This document shows, piece after piece, positions 7,742 through 16,025 of a stretch of DNA of 51,790 nt. Each line of letters starts with the position of its first letter. The first letter of the stretch is position 1. The DNA lies in the IMG/VR virus record IMGVR_UViG_3300025525_000038, positions 1 through 51,790 of that record; one strand, given 5' to 3'. The DNA comes from a virus. The notes under the pieces were generated by a model. The model ran no database searches, had not been told where the DNA came from, and worked only from the letters and a program-made list of their open reading frames with translations. A program made the translations under genes and the position numbers.

Positions 7742-8179
7742 TTAAATTTTATTAATTAATAATTCAGTTACTTCAGTTACTCTTATTCGTACTTGGGGCG
7801 TATTGCCGTAGTATTTCAGTTTGCGTACCTTGCAGACTTGCGAATCATTTAGAAAAACAATTCCCTCTAAAGCATCATTGATAGCTTTTTCCAAGTTGTC
7901 AAGGTCCGGTTTGGTTGATTTAATTATATATCCACCATTATCAATATGCTGTTTCATCTTTTTATTGAAACTTTTCAATGGCGGAAAAATAAATATAGCA
8001 TCAACAACAACCGGATTAGCAATTATTTTAAATGATTCCGGCAATTGTGATATTACCTGACTTTTGATATTTTCGGCATTTTGAGTAACTTGTTTGGGTT
8101 GGTATCTAACACCACCTTTGGTAAATTTCATGCTTTGTTTGGCGAGTGGAGTGCCTAATATTTCAAATGTTAATTCCAC
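7742..8179 (-). CDS. rusA: RusA-family Holliday junction resolvase
   Basis: 145 residues, the usual length of phage RusA (120-150). The catalytic core KPDLDNLEKAINDALEGIVF with a following LNDSQV gives Asp92, Asp94 and Asp112, which match the spacing of the three catalytic aspartates of E. coli RusA. The protein is a homodimer in the family and resolves four-way junctions formed in phage recombination or replication. It overlaps the next small gene by 10 nt and follows the replication initiator pair in the operon, which supports a recombination-linked replication role. Confidence 0.9.
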   Translation of the reverse strand: MELTFEILGTPLAKQSMKFTKGGVRYQPKQVTQNAENIKSQVISQLPESFKIIANPVVVDAIFIFPPLKSFNKKMKQHIDNGGYIIKSTKPDLDNLEKAINDALEGIVFLNDSQVCKVRKLKYYGNTPQVRIRVTEVTELLINKI

Positions 8180-8382
8180 ATGAAACTCCTACCATATCTG
8201 TAACCATGCACGGCGGCTATACCTTGTTTGGTTAGTACAACGCAGCGATATTTTTCTTTTTTACCGTGATTTGTCGGTATCGACATTACTTTTATTATGT
8301 AGTGTTCGCCTCTTTTCAGAAGCTGACCACGTAGAAGGCAAAATTCTTGGACTGAGATGTCCGATTGACTAAGGTTCGTCAT
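8170..8382 (-). CDS. Small hypothetical protein
   Basis: 70 residues. The predicted helix DISVQEFCLLRGQLLKRGEHYI is followed by a Lys/Arg-rich strand pair (HGKKEKYRCVVLTKQGIAAVHG). The pattern resembles small phage DNA-binding or antirepressor-like fragments in which a short helix precedes a winged strand, but no family is certain. It overlaps rusA by 10 nt, so translation is likely coupled. Confidence 0.55.
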   Translation of the reverse strand: MTNLSQSDISVQEFCLLRGQLLKRGEHYIIKVMSIPTNHGKKEKYRCVVLTKQGIAAVHGYRYGRSFMWN

Positions 8383-8422
8383 ATAGTTACCTTTTTTAAA
8401 TTAGTGATTAAAGCGAATTGTT

Positions 8423-9064
8423 TTAAATGCTACCTTTTTTGATTCTTGATTCTAATTCTTTGTATTTCTCTTGCAATGCCTCATATTTAACTTTCAATTC
8501 AAGATACTGACCCATGATATTCCATTCTTCCGAACGTTCAAAAGTTGTTACCGTTGAAGCCGGCAATGCTCTATTGATTGATTCATATTCCGGCAATTGG
8601 AAATTATGCCTAATTTCGCCATAAAGAATAACACCATTGACTTCGTATCGCTTGATTTTATCCCAAATTTTCGGGTCTTTATTGCGATGAATTTCCATAA
8701 CGTCCGAATGAGTGAGTAACATCGGTCTGTCGTAGTTAAGGAAATCGGCACGAGTGAAAGTATCCCATTTGCAAGTATCAAGGAATGATTCAACTCGATT
8801 ACGAAATTCTTCGCTTGACCAATTCAACTCATTGCATCGTTCAAATATCATTTGGCATTTCAAACGTGAACTACTTTTGTCTGCATAGAAATCAAGTGAA
8901 TAATTTACGCTGAATTTGGCAAGCATGTAATCGAGGTCGAGCTTAGTCATACGACTGCCATAAACAGAACCATATGGTATTGACTGCAATCTATTATACC
9001 TTTCATCTTCTTGAGATGGCATCATAGCAAGATTTTCATCAATTTTTGTCAGCATTGTTCCCAT
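8423..9064 (-). CDS. Probable phage replication accessory protein
   Basis: 213 residues, starting inside the end of the initiator gene (26-nt overlap) behind AGGAAC. The body is helical, with a patterned central part (DYMLAKFSVNYSLDFYADKS, then CNELNWSSEEFRNRVESFLD) and a C-terminal coiled coil (YLELKVKYEALQEKYKELES). In many phages the gene after a DnaD-like initiator encodes a helicase loader or primosome partner. No Walker motif is present, so it is not a DnaC-type ATPase. The assignment rests on position only. Confidence 0.55.
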   Translation of the reverse strand: MGTMLTKIDENLAMMPSQEDERYNRLQSIPYGSVYGSRMTKLDLDYMLAKFSVNYSLDFYADKSSSRLKCQMIFERCNELNWSSEEFRNRVESFLDTCKWDTFTRADFLNYDRPMLLTHSDVMEIHRNKDPKIWDKIKRYEVNGVILYGEIRHNFQLPEYESINRALPASTVTTFERSEEWNIMGQYLELKVKYEALQEKYKELESRIKKGSI

Positions 9065-9908
9065 TTTTAGTTCCTGTAATTTCTTCTAATTTTGCAAATT
9101 CGTTGTTTCTATATAAATCAAAGTCATTGTTTGGATGTGGGTCGTATTTCATAATTACGTCTTCACCAAATCCGGCTTTTCTTCTTGATTCCGCAAGTGC
9201 ATCCATGTCAATACCGTTTTGTTTACTTTGCTTAGGCGACGTTTTCGCTTTTTCAACTACTATTTCATCATTCCAGCTTCGATTTCGCAAATATGTTTCA
9301 GGGTTCTTGCGGTACTGTTTGTCCGGAGTGCTTAAAACATATTTCGGAACATGGTCAATGATTTTTACGTATTCCTTTTCAGGAATTTTCGAGAATAAAG
9401 AATAGCATTTTTCTTTCCCAAGTTTTTTATCGTACAAAAGCCAAAATTGCTCAAAAAGGTTTTTTACAAGAACTTTATCGCCTGTGTTAGTTTCTTCTTT
9501 CTTTCTTATATTCTTATATTCTTTAGTTGTTGTCCTTTGTTTGTCTTCTGTTTGCTCTTTGTTTGTCTTTTGTTTGTCTTTTTCAGTTATTTCAACTTGG
9601 TAAGTGTCGTAATTAGAAACACTTATAACCGTATATTTGTTTGTTGTTTTTACCGAAATTTCACCTGTTTTTGACAAACAATTTAAAGCCCTTCGTACCT
9701 GCATTACTGACAGTTTAATTTCATCAGACAGCTTTAGCAAAGAGGTAACAAAACTGCCTCTTTTGATAGTAGCATCTAACCATTCCTTATCAGTAAAATT
9801 GGCTTTAAATATACAATGCGCAAACACCCTAAATACAACTGTGTCCTGATACCATTGCCAATCTAAAATCCTTCTGTGAATCTTTACCCAACCACTCATT
9901 TCGTGCAT
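9039..9908 (-). CDS. Replication initiator (DnaD/replisome-organiser type)
   Basis: 289 residues. Residues 1-105 (GWVKIHRRILDWQWYQDTVV, later KRGSFVTSLLKLSDEIKLSV and VRRALNCLSKTGEISVK) are the typical winged-helix N-terminus of phage replisome organisers. A Lys/Gln/Thr linker follows (about 110-140), then a C-terminal helical domain with FWLLYDKKLGKEK and TYLRNRSWNDE, which in this family contacts the helicase loader. The linker DNA carries five 11-bp repeats (9525-9578), the pattern expected if the origin lies inside the initiator gene, as in lambda O. Start may be ATG 9908 or ATG 9899; no clear Shine-Dalgarno. Confidence 0.8.
   Translation of the reverse strand: MHEMSGWVKIHRRILDWQWYQDTVVFRVFAHCIFKANFTDKEWLDATIKRGSFVTSLLKLSDEIKLSVMQVRRALNCLSKTGEISVKTTNKYTVISVSNYDTYQVEITEKDKQKTNKEQTEDKQRTTTKEYKNIRKKEETNTGDKVLVKNLFEQFWLLYDKKLGKEKCYSLFSKIPEKEYVKIIDHVPKYVLSTPDKQYRKNPETYLRNRSWNDEIVVEKAKTSPKQSKQNGIDMDALAESRRKAGFGEDVIMKYDPHPNNDFDLYRNNEFAKLEEITGTKNGNNADKN
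9525..9578. repeat. Five 11-bp phased repeats inside the initiator gene
   Basis: On the plus strand the decamer TTTGTTTGTC is exact at 9536, 9558 and 9569. The copy at 9547 (TCTGTTTGCT) and the copy at 9525 (AGTTGTTGTC) are degenerate. All five begin exactly 11 bp apart. As 11 is not a multiple of 3, the spacing is not explained by a peptide repeat. A related 11-bp array lies at 20248-20302. Confidence 0.75.
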
Positions 9909-9981
9909 ATAATTTCATTGTTGTTGCGAGTTTAACAATATCGTTCCGAAAGTTCAAAAAAAAACAAAGTCAATACAATCC

Positions 9982-10284
9982 CTAATCGTTGATGTCTGAT
10001 TCCAATTCCGGCTTTTCATCAATAGCATCATTCGCCCAGAAACAGATGCCGTCTGATGAAAACAATTCCAATTCAATACAGCTTTTGATCACTTTCGATA
10101 CTAAGACTTTGTCAAAATGATGACTATTAGCATAGGTCTCGTACAAGTCATGCTGTAAGCGACCATCTTTAACTACTTTCATTTCGGCAATTAATGCCGT
10201 ATATACGGCAGAGCCTCTTTCGTGTTTATCATTTAACAAATCCAACTTGGATTTGCCACTTTGGGGATTCATTTCTTCACTCAT
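9982..10284 (-). CDS. Hypothetical early protein
   Basis: 100 residues from MSEEMNPQSGKS. ATG 10284 is preferred because AAGGAG lies 7 nt upstream; the longer frame would start within the preceding gene. The protein is helical and mildly acidic, ending in a polar tail (DEKPELESDIND). It lies between the RDF-like gene and the initiator, with 73 nt to the latter. Function unknown; a small replication accessory is possible by position. Confidence 0.55.
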   Translation of the reverse strand: MSEEMNPQSGKSKLDLLNDKHERGSAVYTALIAEMKVVKDGRLQHDLYETYANSHHFDKVLVSKVIKSCIELELFSSDGICFWANDAIDEKPELESDIND

Positions 10285-10285
10285 T

Positions 10286-11590
10286 TCATTCTCCTTTTGC
10301 GTTAATAATTTGTTCAAATTGTGTCGTAATCGTCATGTCACTCGGTATTAATATACCGTCCACATTTTCCGTTTTTAGCCACTTTAGAAGTGTACTGCAT
10401 TCGCCATAAGTCAATAATTCTAAGCTCTGTTTGCCGAATAAGAAAAGCAGTACTTTGATTCTATCTTCCATATTGTTTTTTGAATAGAGATTCAAAGCAG
10501 TTGCTACATTAACAAGCATTTCCTGAGTTGGAGTTTTTTCAACGTACAAGGCAGAATCTTTTACAGCCCACTCTTTGAAACTCTCAGGTGTGAATGGCTT
10601 TTTCTTCTTTGTATCAGCTTTTGCAGTTTTTTCAGGGATTACTTCTTCAACAACTTCTGCTACTTCTACTACTTCTACTACTTCAACACTTTCAAAATCA
10701 TCATCATCATCATCAATTTGTTCAATGTTTGCTTCAGCAAGTTGCAGATGTTTTGATGCTTCTGGAGGGTTTCCTGAGGATAATTGAAATATTGCTTTGT
10801 CATCTAACAACAAATTATATTCAGAAGCTTGTTGGCTGTACTGCTTAAGCAACAATGAAGATTCGTAGCTTATGTTAGGTGTCATTTGCAATACAGGGTA
10901 TTTGGATTGCGTACCGGGTTTGTTTGAAGAAGCAAATTTTACATTTAATTCGCAAACTACTTTGTTGATGTTTTGACCAACTGACTTCACTAAATCATCA
11001 TAATTTTGAATGATGTTAGGAATTCCTGTTTCGGTCCCACTTGTGGATAGTTCCCAAACTCCAAGTATCCCGGGGAGCTTTAGAACAAAGAATCGAATAG
11101 TTAGCCGTTCTTTCCAATTATCAATCTTGACGATTTCGATTTTTTCATTTGCCCCGAATCCGGACTTAACCTTAATGCCGTTTTGTTTTGCTTTCTCAAA
11201 CTCTTGTTGACTGCATAACAGATACTTTTGCGTTTCGGTATCATAGACAAAATACTCCGCTCCATTAAAGACAGCACAGAGATTCCCTTTGGAATCCCTG
11301 CCCTCTATGCGTTGAAAACACACCTGTCTATGGTCTGCACTCGGAAACACTATTTCAAGAATATTAGGTTTGTCACCTAATTTCTGATGAAATACTTCCG
11401 AATATGCGCCGGTAGCTCGGAAATAATCAATACTTCGCGGTAATTCTTTGCCGTTTTTACTGATGTACTTCTCTCCGATTTTGATTTTACCTATTATGCT
11501 GTAGCCCAAATTGTTGCTTAGTGATTGTTGTTTTTCGGGATTTTTGACAAGGCGTCCCGGTATATTACTTTGTGTTAAATTCATGCTCAT
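10286..11590 (-). CDS. Recombination-associated protein resembling RDF-like (Gp3-like) family
   Basis: 434 residues. The first 250 follow the layout of proteins annotated as recombination directionality factor-like: IIGKIKIGEK start, RSIDYFRATG, EIVFPSADH, a Cys-containing middle (GNLCAVFNG, YLLCSQQEF), then LTIRFFVLKLPGILGVWEL and STSGTETGI. An acidic low-complexity linker (six Asp, then VEVVEVVEV) leads to a basic KKKKPFTPES stretch and a small helical C-terminal domain. Next to a nuclease and an SMC-like ATPase it may instead act as a single-strand-binding or annealing protein. No integrase gene is visible for it to direct. Coupled to the nuclease gene by 4 nt. Confidence 0.55.
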   Translation of the reverse strand: MSMNLTQSNIPGRLVKNPEKQQSLSNNLGYSIIGKIKIGEKYISKNGKELPRSIDYFRATGAYSEVFHQKLGDKPNILEIVFPSADHRQVCFQRIEGRDSKGNLCAVFNGAEYFVYDTETQKYLLCSQQEFEKAKQNGIKVKSGFGANEKIEIVKIDNWKERLTIRFFVLKLPGILGVWELSTSGTETGIPNIIQNYDDLVKSVGQNINKVVCELNVKFASSNKPGTQSKYPVLQMTPNISYESSLLLKQYSQQASEYNLLLDDKAIFQLSSGNPPEASKHLQLAEANIEQIDDDDDDFESVEVVEVVEVAEVVEEVIPEKTAKADTKKKKPFTPESFKEWAVKDSALYVEKTPTQEMLVNVATALNLYSKNNMEDRIKVLLFLFGKQSLELLTYGECSTLLKWLKTENVDGILIPSDMTITTQFEQIINAKGE

Positions 11591-12663
11591 TGGTCTCTCC
11601 TGTGTTTTTCGATTACTAAGTTATATGGATTGAGTGAAATGTGTTGAACGGTTTCAGATGCGGGGGCATCTAACGAAACTGAACCTTTGAAAATGTTGAT
11701 ATGTCTAGGATTGTTGAAGTTTGGATTACGCATTTTGAAGATTTCCCAATACAAATCGAAATAGGTAATTGGAGCATCATTAACCAAAGCCGTATGTGTC
11801 ACTTTATCGGTTTGGTCTTTCATTTCACATTTCAAATCGGTAATCCCTTTAGGACTAACATTGAACATTTTGGTAACTTTCAATTCAGGCAGATTTTCAT
11901 TAACTACTCTGCGCACAGCTTCCATTTGCATTTCATGAGTTTCGTAGAATCCGTCACCTGTCTTGAAGTCAATAGCGGCTCGAACTGTTTGCATTGTACC
12001 ATTTTTGATGTCAGTCTTTAAGACTTTACAGTTTTGCCCTGAACCCAATGTCATTTCACATATTAAGTCAACAGCCGTTGCGTAACCGTCTTTTCCGGGT
12101 AACACCAATTCGGTAGCTAAAGGTTTGACTTCGTAGTCGTCCATCCAATTTTTAACAGCAATCAAATCCTTGATTGCTCTATCAGCCCAATGTCTATTGC
12201 TGTAATCCAAATCATAATGAGCTTTATAGAGAGCAACTAAGTCATCCATATCAGCAAATTCTAATGTCCGAAGTTTTATAAAGCGTGAAATCAGGACATG
12301 AATAAAAGAACCGTAATCGGCTTTACGTTGCATATCTTGTTTAGCGGCTTCCATGGATGAGAATTTGTTATAATAGAAATATAAACCTTCCGAACTTGGG
12401 AGCAAATCAAGACTTGCAATTGATGAAGTGACACCGCAATAAAACATCGGAACGGTATTCATGCTGTCTAAGAATTCATAGTACCAACGTTTACCGTCTG
12501 TATCAAAGCGGTATAATTTGCGTGGAGCTACTTTTAAGGCATCACGGTCGAATATAACAAGTTCGGGTTCAACGATGGCATAGCCGTTGTTTTTGACAGA
12601 TTCATTACGTTCGTAATCTTTTCCGAACACCGCTTCAAAGGCTGTTATTGATTCAGTTTTCAC
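11587..12663 (-). CDS. PD-(D/E)XK nuclease, RecB/Cas4-like exonuclease
   Basis: 358 residues. The nuclease motifs are in order: GSFIH (Gly118-His122), ATELVL with Glu185, GYATAVDLI with Asp199, IDFKTG (Asp232-x-Lys234), and the downstream helix ETHEMQMEAV with Gln246. This is the RecB-family catalytic set used by phage 5'-3' exonucleases and Cas4-like proteins. With the adjacent SMC-like ATPase it likely makes single-stranded ends for recombination. Overlaps both neighbours by 4 nt, so the three-gene block is translationally coupled. The Cys residues do not form the four-Cys Fe-S cluster of true Cas4. Confidence 0.8.
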   Translation of the reverse strand: MKTESITAFEAVFGKDYERNESVKNNGYAIVEPELVIFDRDALKVAPRKLYRFDTDGKRWYYEFLDSMNTVPMFYCGVTSSIASLDLLPSSEGLYFYYNKFSSMEAAKQDMQRKADYGSFIHVLISRFIKLRTLEFADMDDLVALYKAHYDLDYSNRHWADRAIKDLIAVKNWMDDYEVKPLATELVLPGKDGYATAVDLICEMTLGSGQNCKVLKTDIKNGTMQTVRAAIDFKTGDGFYETHEMQMEAVRRVVNENLPELKVTKMFNVSPKGITDLKCEMKDQTDKVTHTALVNDAPITYFDLYWEIFKMRNPNFNNPRHINIFKGSVSLDAPASETVQHISLNPYNLVIEKHRRDQ

Positions 12664-13955
12664 GCTGTCACCTCTAACAATTCTGCACTACCATCTTCAA
12701 TATAGAAACAAGCAGATTTCGCTAATTCCGATGGTGCTTTGCCGTTGGCAATCTGAGCGATTTCAAGTATAACCTGATAACCGTTTTGTTCGGCGATTTC
12801 AAGAACCTTAGCACGGTTGTCTTGGTCATATTGGCTAACATCCATGCACAAGATTTGCGTATAAGGTTTGCCCTCAGTTGGCTTAATTCTCATGCCTATT
12901 TTCATTGCAAAATCAAGCTTCTGAAACGTGCTCAGTTTATCGAAATGTACCTTATTGATATAAATCTCATCATCTATCAATTCAAAGCCGTCAGGAAGTC
13001 CCGCTTCGCTAACTTTATAGCTTAAACCGTCTTTCATGCCGTTCAATTCGTCAGTTTTTCTGTCATATTCAAAATCATACTTCTCATATTCTGCCTTAGT
13101 TTTGTCATACTGTGCTTTTGCTCTAACTTCTGCATTGATTTTCTCAATGTTGGTCAGCTTTTGATTAACTGATTCGATGTTATAGTCATAGTTCGGATGT
13201 TCATTCAAAGCAACAATCAACTTTTCGATTTTGTCTTTTTGAATACCACGTTTTGCAGTAAGCTCCTGCAATCTTGTTTGAAGTTGAGCTATTTCATTAT
13301 CAATATCGGAAACCATGCGTTGAGCACTTTGCAAATCAATATCAATACTGTTTCTTTCACGAGCTTTGTCTTTGTAGCCTTCGAGTTCGGCGAGTAGGGT
13401 AGAAATGCTGAGTTCTTTTTCCGGGCAATCAATTGACGGTCTTTTCAAACTGTCAAGAATGCCTTCGGTTTTTTTGCGGTCACGTCCAATATCAGTACGT
13501 TGATTGTAAATTTCTTGAAATCGTCTGTTATGTTCATCTAAATCATAGCCAACTGCCTTAGCTAAAACCGCCAGACGTTCTTTTGCTTTACGATTGATGA
13601 AATCATCGGGACGATAGCTAATTGTGTCTATAAAGCCGTCAAGCAGTTCTTTTGGCGGAAGTTCTTTCGAGCCATTTTTGCCTTCAACTTTCCAAGAATT
13701 CATTTTGCCGTTTTTCCATTCTTTCGAAATGATGTAATCATCAAATTCAGCAATTACGCTTCCTTTACGTTCACCATTTGTAGTTGGATTACCGTCCTTA
13801 ATTTGCCCAAGTGCTATACCGAGAGCGTTAATTATTGATGTTTTACCGGCTTCATTTTTGCCGATAAGTGATACTGATTTTCCGTTGATAGGCAGAGCCA
13901 CAGCCTTAACTCCGAGAACATGCTCGATTTCGAGTTTTACTAATGTTTGTTTCAT
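12660..13955 (-). CDS. SMC/SbcC-like AAA ATPase of phage recombination
   Basis: 431 residues from MKQTLVKLEIEHVLGV. The start at 13955 is chosen because AAGGA lies upstream and the longer frame adds only basic non-conserved residues. Walker A GKNEAGKTS lies at 32-40 after a short LEIEHV strand, as in the AAA_23/RecF-SbcC group. A long coiled-coil region (about 150-330) is interrupted near 260, and the C-terminal part carries ILCMDVSQYD as a probable Walker B-like strand. With the nuclease downstream it resembles an SbcCD- or Gp46/47-like end-processing pair. Confidence 0.8.
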   Translation of the reverse strand: MKQTLVKLEIEHVLGVKAVALPINGKSVSLIGKNEAGKTSIINALGIALGQIKDGNPTTNGERKGSVIAEFDDYIISKEWKNGKMNSWKVEGKNGSKELPPKELLDGFIDTISYRPDDFINRKAKERLAVLAKAVGYDLDEHNRRFQEIYNQRTDIGRDRKKTEGILDSLKRPSIDCPEKELSISTLLAELEGYKDKARERNSIDIDLQSAQRMVSDIDNEIAQLQTRLQELTAKRGIQKDKIEKLIVALNEHPNYDYNIESVNQKLTNIEKINAEVRAKAQYDKTKAEYEKYDFEYDRKTDELNGMKDGLSYKVSEAGLPDGFELIDDEIYINKVHFDKLSTFQKLDFAMKIGMRIKPTEGKPYTQILCMDVSQYDQDNRAKVLEIAEQNGYQVILEIAQIANGKAPSELAKSACFYIEDGSAELLEVTA

Positions 13956-14028
13956 ATTATATAATTCCTTATTTTTGTAATACCTTTTTTTGTAATGCCT
14001 CATGAGAGGTTGAATTTAGTGATTGAGC

Positions 14029-14053
14029 AAGAGAGCTCCCCTGCCAGGGAGCT
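14029..14053. terminator. Hairpin after the small membrane-protein gene
   Basis: AGCTCCC (from 14034) pairs with GGGAGCT (14047-14053) around a short loop, 3 nt after the stop at 14057 on the minus strand. The downstream minus-strand sequence is CT-rich but not a clean T run, so it may be a partial attenuator in the early operon. On the plus strand it is followed by TTCTTATTTT. Confidence 0.5.
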
Positions 14054-14056
14054 TTC

Positions 14057-14314
14057 TTATTTTCCGCTCCGACGTAAAATTTTAAATACTTTCCAAAAGC
14101 TATAAACTGTATATCCTGCACCTATGACCATTCCGAGAATTGCAATTGTCATAAAGAATGGGAATATGTCAATAAGCGGATTTACGTTTGTAGCGAGATT
14201 GTAACCGCAGAGCATCCCAAAGAATGATGCTATGCCAAATACAAGATACATCGCTACTCTATTTAAATCGTGGTGTATGAAGTACCAAAAGTTGAATCTT
14301 CTACGTGCTTTCAT
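14057..14314 (-). CDS. Two-span membrane protein
   Basis: 85 residues with two hydrophobic segments (about 19-40 and 50-72) separated by a short polar loop. The N-terminus is very basic (MKARRRFNFW) and the C-terminus ends in KILRRSGK, so both ends are predicted cytoplasmic. The layout is holin-like, but the early-operon position suggests an accessory role such as superinfection immunity; not established. It starts within the 4-nt overlap with the upstream gene. Confidence 0.6.
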   Translation of the reverse strand: MKARRRFNFWYFIHHDLNRVAMYLVFGIASFFGMLCGYNLATNVNPLIDIFPFFMTIAILGMVIGAGYTVYSFWKVFKILRRSGK

Positions 14315-14664
14315 TGTACCACCTTCTTGCTGAATTTCTTAAAATCTTTGCCAACATCGTCGATTAATTGTAATGCATTTGAAAACTCATCTGCACCCGA
14401 TGCCATAAGTTCTATTATTCGCCGGGAGAGATTCCAACCAATTGAATATTGGCTATCGTCCGGTGTTTTAAACTGAATAGCGAACTCACCGTTGAATTGG
14501 TTATCTTCGTTCAGCTGAAATACGAAGTAAATTCCAAAGCCCTGCTTATCGTTTAGTGCTTCGTCAGTCCATATTTCAACATCTCCAACAACTTCACGAT
14601 TAAATTCAAAATCTGCGAGATTCTCTGTGATTAAATCCTTAAATGCTACACCTAAGTTAATCAT
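14311..14664 (-). CDS. Hypothetical protein
   Basis: 117 residues, alternating strands and acidic loops in the first two thirds (DVEIWTDEALNDKQGFGIYF, LNEDNQFNGEFAIQFKTPDD), followed by helices. Soluble and acidic. It is part of a chain of genes joined by 4-nt ATGA overlaps from 15397 to 14057, so these products are probably made in similar amounts. No family recognised. Confidence 0.6.
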   Translation of the reverse strand: MINLGVAFKDLITENLADFEFNREVVGDVEIWTDEALNDKQGFGIYFVFQLNEDNQFNGEFAIQFKTPDDSQYSIGWNLSRRIIELMASGADEFSNALQLIDDVGKDFKKFSKKVVQ

Positions 14665-15038
14665 CTTGTTGCTCCATAATAACTGTGTAAATGTTTTTGT
14701 TCATTGTTGTAGTCTATGCTTTCAAGTATACACTTGTCGCAATCTTCTGTATGTTCTATGTGGTTGTCATGAGGGGCTTCATCAATGTGAACTGTGCTTA
14801 TTTTTTCACAAAGTACTTTGATGTTGTTTGCATATCCGGCGGCGAACTCAGCGTAATCATTAAGGCTTGACATGCTGTTTGCGAACACTTGGAAATCATC
14901 AATATAATTGCTTCTGAATTCATTGAATATTTCAACAAGTACAGGTGATTGATAAGTGTTGTTTAGTTCTTCAAAAGCTTCTTCATAAGTAATTCCGGAC
15001 ATCAGCATAGATTGAACTTCGATAGCTAATTTTGTCAT
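14661..15038 (-). CDS. Hypothetical protein
   Basis: 125 residues, mostly helical and acidic (AIEVQSMLMSGITYEEAFEE; FNEFRSNYIDDFQVF), with a C-terminal polar tail containing two Cys (HTEDCDKCIL). The CDKC pair with nearby His could bind a metal, but a full site is not visible. Coupled by 4-nt overlaps on both sides. Function unknown. Confidence 0.6.
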   Translation of the reverse strand: MTKLAIEVQSMLMSGITYEEAFEELNNTYQSPVLVEIFNEFRSNYIDDFQVFANSMSSLNDYAEFAAGYANNIKVLCEKISTVHIDEAPHDNHIEHTEDCDKCILESIDYNNEQKHLHSYYGATR

Positions 15039-15397
15039 ACTGATGCTCCTACTTCAAGTGTAATGCCTTTGGATGCCAACCAAGTTTTGATGATTTCTTG
15101 GCGAATAATTCCGCCTGTGATAGGCATTTTAGCCAAGAATATCCATTTGAAAGTTTGGTGATGTTGAAATGCTATTTCTCCACCGACATAAAGCGATAAA
15201 ATGTTTAAAGCTAAGTCTGAGGGTCCACTTCCGCCATATCCCCATTCAAAACCGTCCGGGCTATGGTGAATTATTCGACGAGGCACATTGGTAACAGGAT
15301 TACCTTTGAGGTCACGGTCAAGAACAATATCTGAATTCCAATCTGCCATTGGTTCAATTGTTCTGAAGCTGTAGTCGTTGATGGTTTTTAACGACAT
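15035..15397 (-). CDS. DUF6166 family protein
   Basis: 120 residues. The segment HHSPDGFEWGYGGSGPSDLA, followed by LNIL, is the hallmark of DUF6166, a small family found in phages and plasmids; it continues into a helix with QHHQTFKWIFLAKM. The function of the family is not known. The first 44 nt overlap the preceding HTH gene in another frame. Confidence 0.8.
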   Translation of the reverse strand: MSLKTINDYSFRTIEPMADWNSDIVLDRDLKGNPVTNVPRRIIHHSPDGFEWGYGGSGPSDLALNILSLYVGGEIAFQHHQTFKWIFLAKMPITGGIIRQEIIKTWLASKGITLEVGASV

Positions 15398-15638
15398 CTA
15401 AAACACTCCTTTTTTGTAATGATTTATGATTTGTTGCAGGTCTGCCGTTCTGCACTACACTGCAACTTTGATTGTCTGCTTGGTATTGCCATTCTTTGAC
15501 CCAAGTTTCTGTAGTCTTGCGATGACTGCCGAAATATTTACATTTCAGCCTTCCGTTATCCATTTCTTCCCTAACTTTCGAAGAATGGATATGCAGTAAT
15601 TTGGCTACTTGGTTAGGTGTTAAGAATCTTTCAATCAT
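15354..15638 (-). CDS. Excisionase/MerR-like HTH protein
   Basis: 94 residues. The first 50 (FLTPNQVAKLLHIHSSKVRE, EEMDNGRLKCKYFGSHRKTT) form a winged HTH_17-type domain as in excisionases: the LTxxQVAxLL helix, a turn, a recognition helix, then the strand-turn-strand wing. The remaining 40 residues are polar and poorly ordered. It could be a DNA-bending Xis-like factor or an early regulator. It shares 44 nt with the DUF6166 gene and 8 nt with the upstream gene. Confidence 0.75.
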   Translation of the reverse strand: MIERFLTPNQVAKLLHIHSSKVREEMDNGRLKCKYFGSHRKTTETWVKEWQYQADNQSCSVVQNGRPATNHKSLQKRSVLDVVKNHQRLQLQNN

Positions 15639-15966
15639 TGCTGTTGCCTTCTAATAAACTTTTTTCTAATAGGCGATTGACTATTGCAGAAGCTGTTAAA
15701 CGGCTTGTTACGCTTTGCTTAATAGCGATTTGCTCTATTTTGCTTCTGAATTTACGTGTGAACGTAAGGTTTTTAGTCACTTTAGCAATATCATCGAACT
15801 CATTATCGCTTATTTTCTCGATTTGCTTCGATGCAAGATGTTCAACTAAAACTGTAAAGCTAAGGCTTGGATATTCTTTTATAAGAAGTTGTTCGACTGC
15901 ATCAACTACTTTTTTTGATAAATTGTATGATGTACTGATTTTAGAATATTTTACAGGTTTTTCCAT
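15631..15966 (-). CDS. Putative ribbon-helix-helix-like regulator, two similar halves
   Basis: 111 residues. Each half begins with a short strand followed by two helices (ISTSYNLSKKVVDAVEQLLI and LTFTRKFRSKIEQIAIKQSV), the pattern of MetJ/Arc ribbon-helix-helix proteins. Having two such units in one chain suggests a pseudo-dimer. It would be a DNA-binding regulator of the early operon or of host genes. No cognate site is identified; assignment by pattern only. Confidence 0.5.
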   Translation of the reverse strand: MEKPVKYSKISTSYNLSKKVVDAVEQLLIKEYPSLSFTVLVEHLASKQIEKISDNEFDDIAKVTKNLTFTRKFRSKIEQIAIKQSVTSRLTASAIVNRLLEKSLLEGNSND

Positions 15967-16025
15967 GGCTCTTTTCGCTTTTTATATAAATTTTATTAGA
16001 TTCTATGTATGTATAGTAAATAAGT

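Noticed and set aside
10575-10848. Plus-strand Ser/Leu/His-rich frames
   Set aside because: Caused by the acidic GAT/GAA-type repeat of the RDF-like gene read in reverse.
11587-12663. Cas4 identity for the PD-(D/E)XK protein
   Set aside because: The four-Cys iron-sulphur cluster is absent and there is no CRISPR context; a phage recombination exonuclease is more likely.
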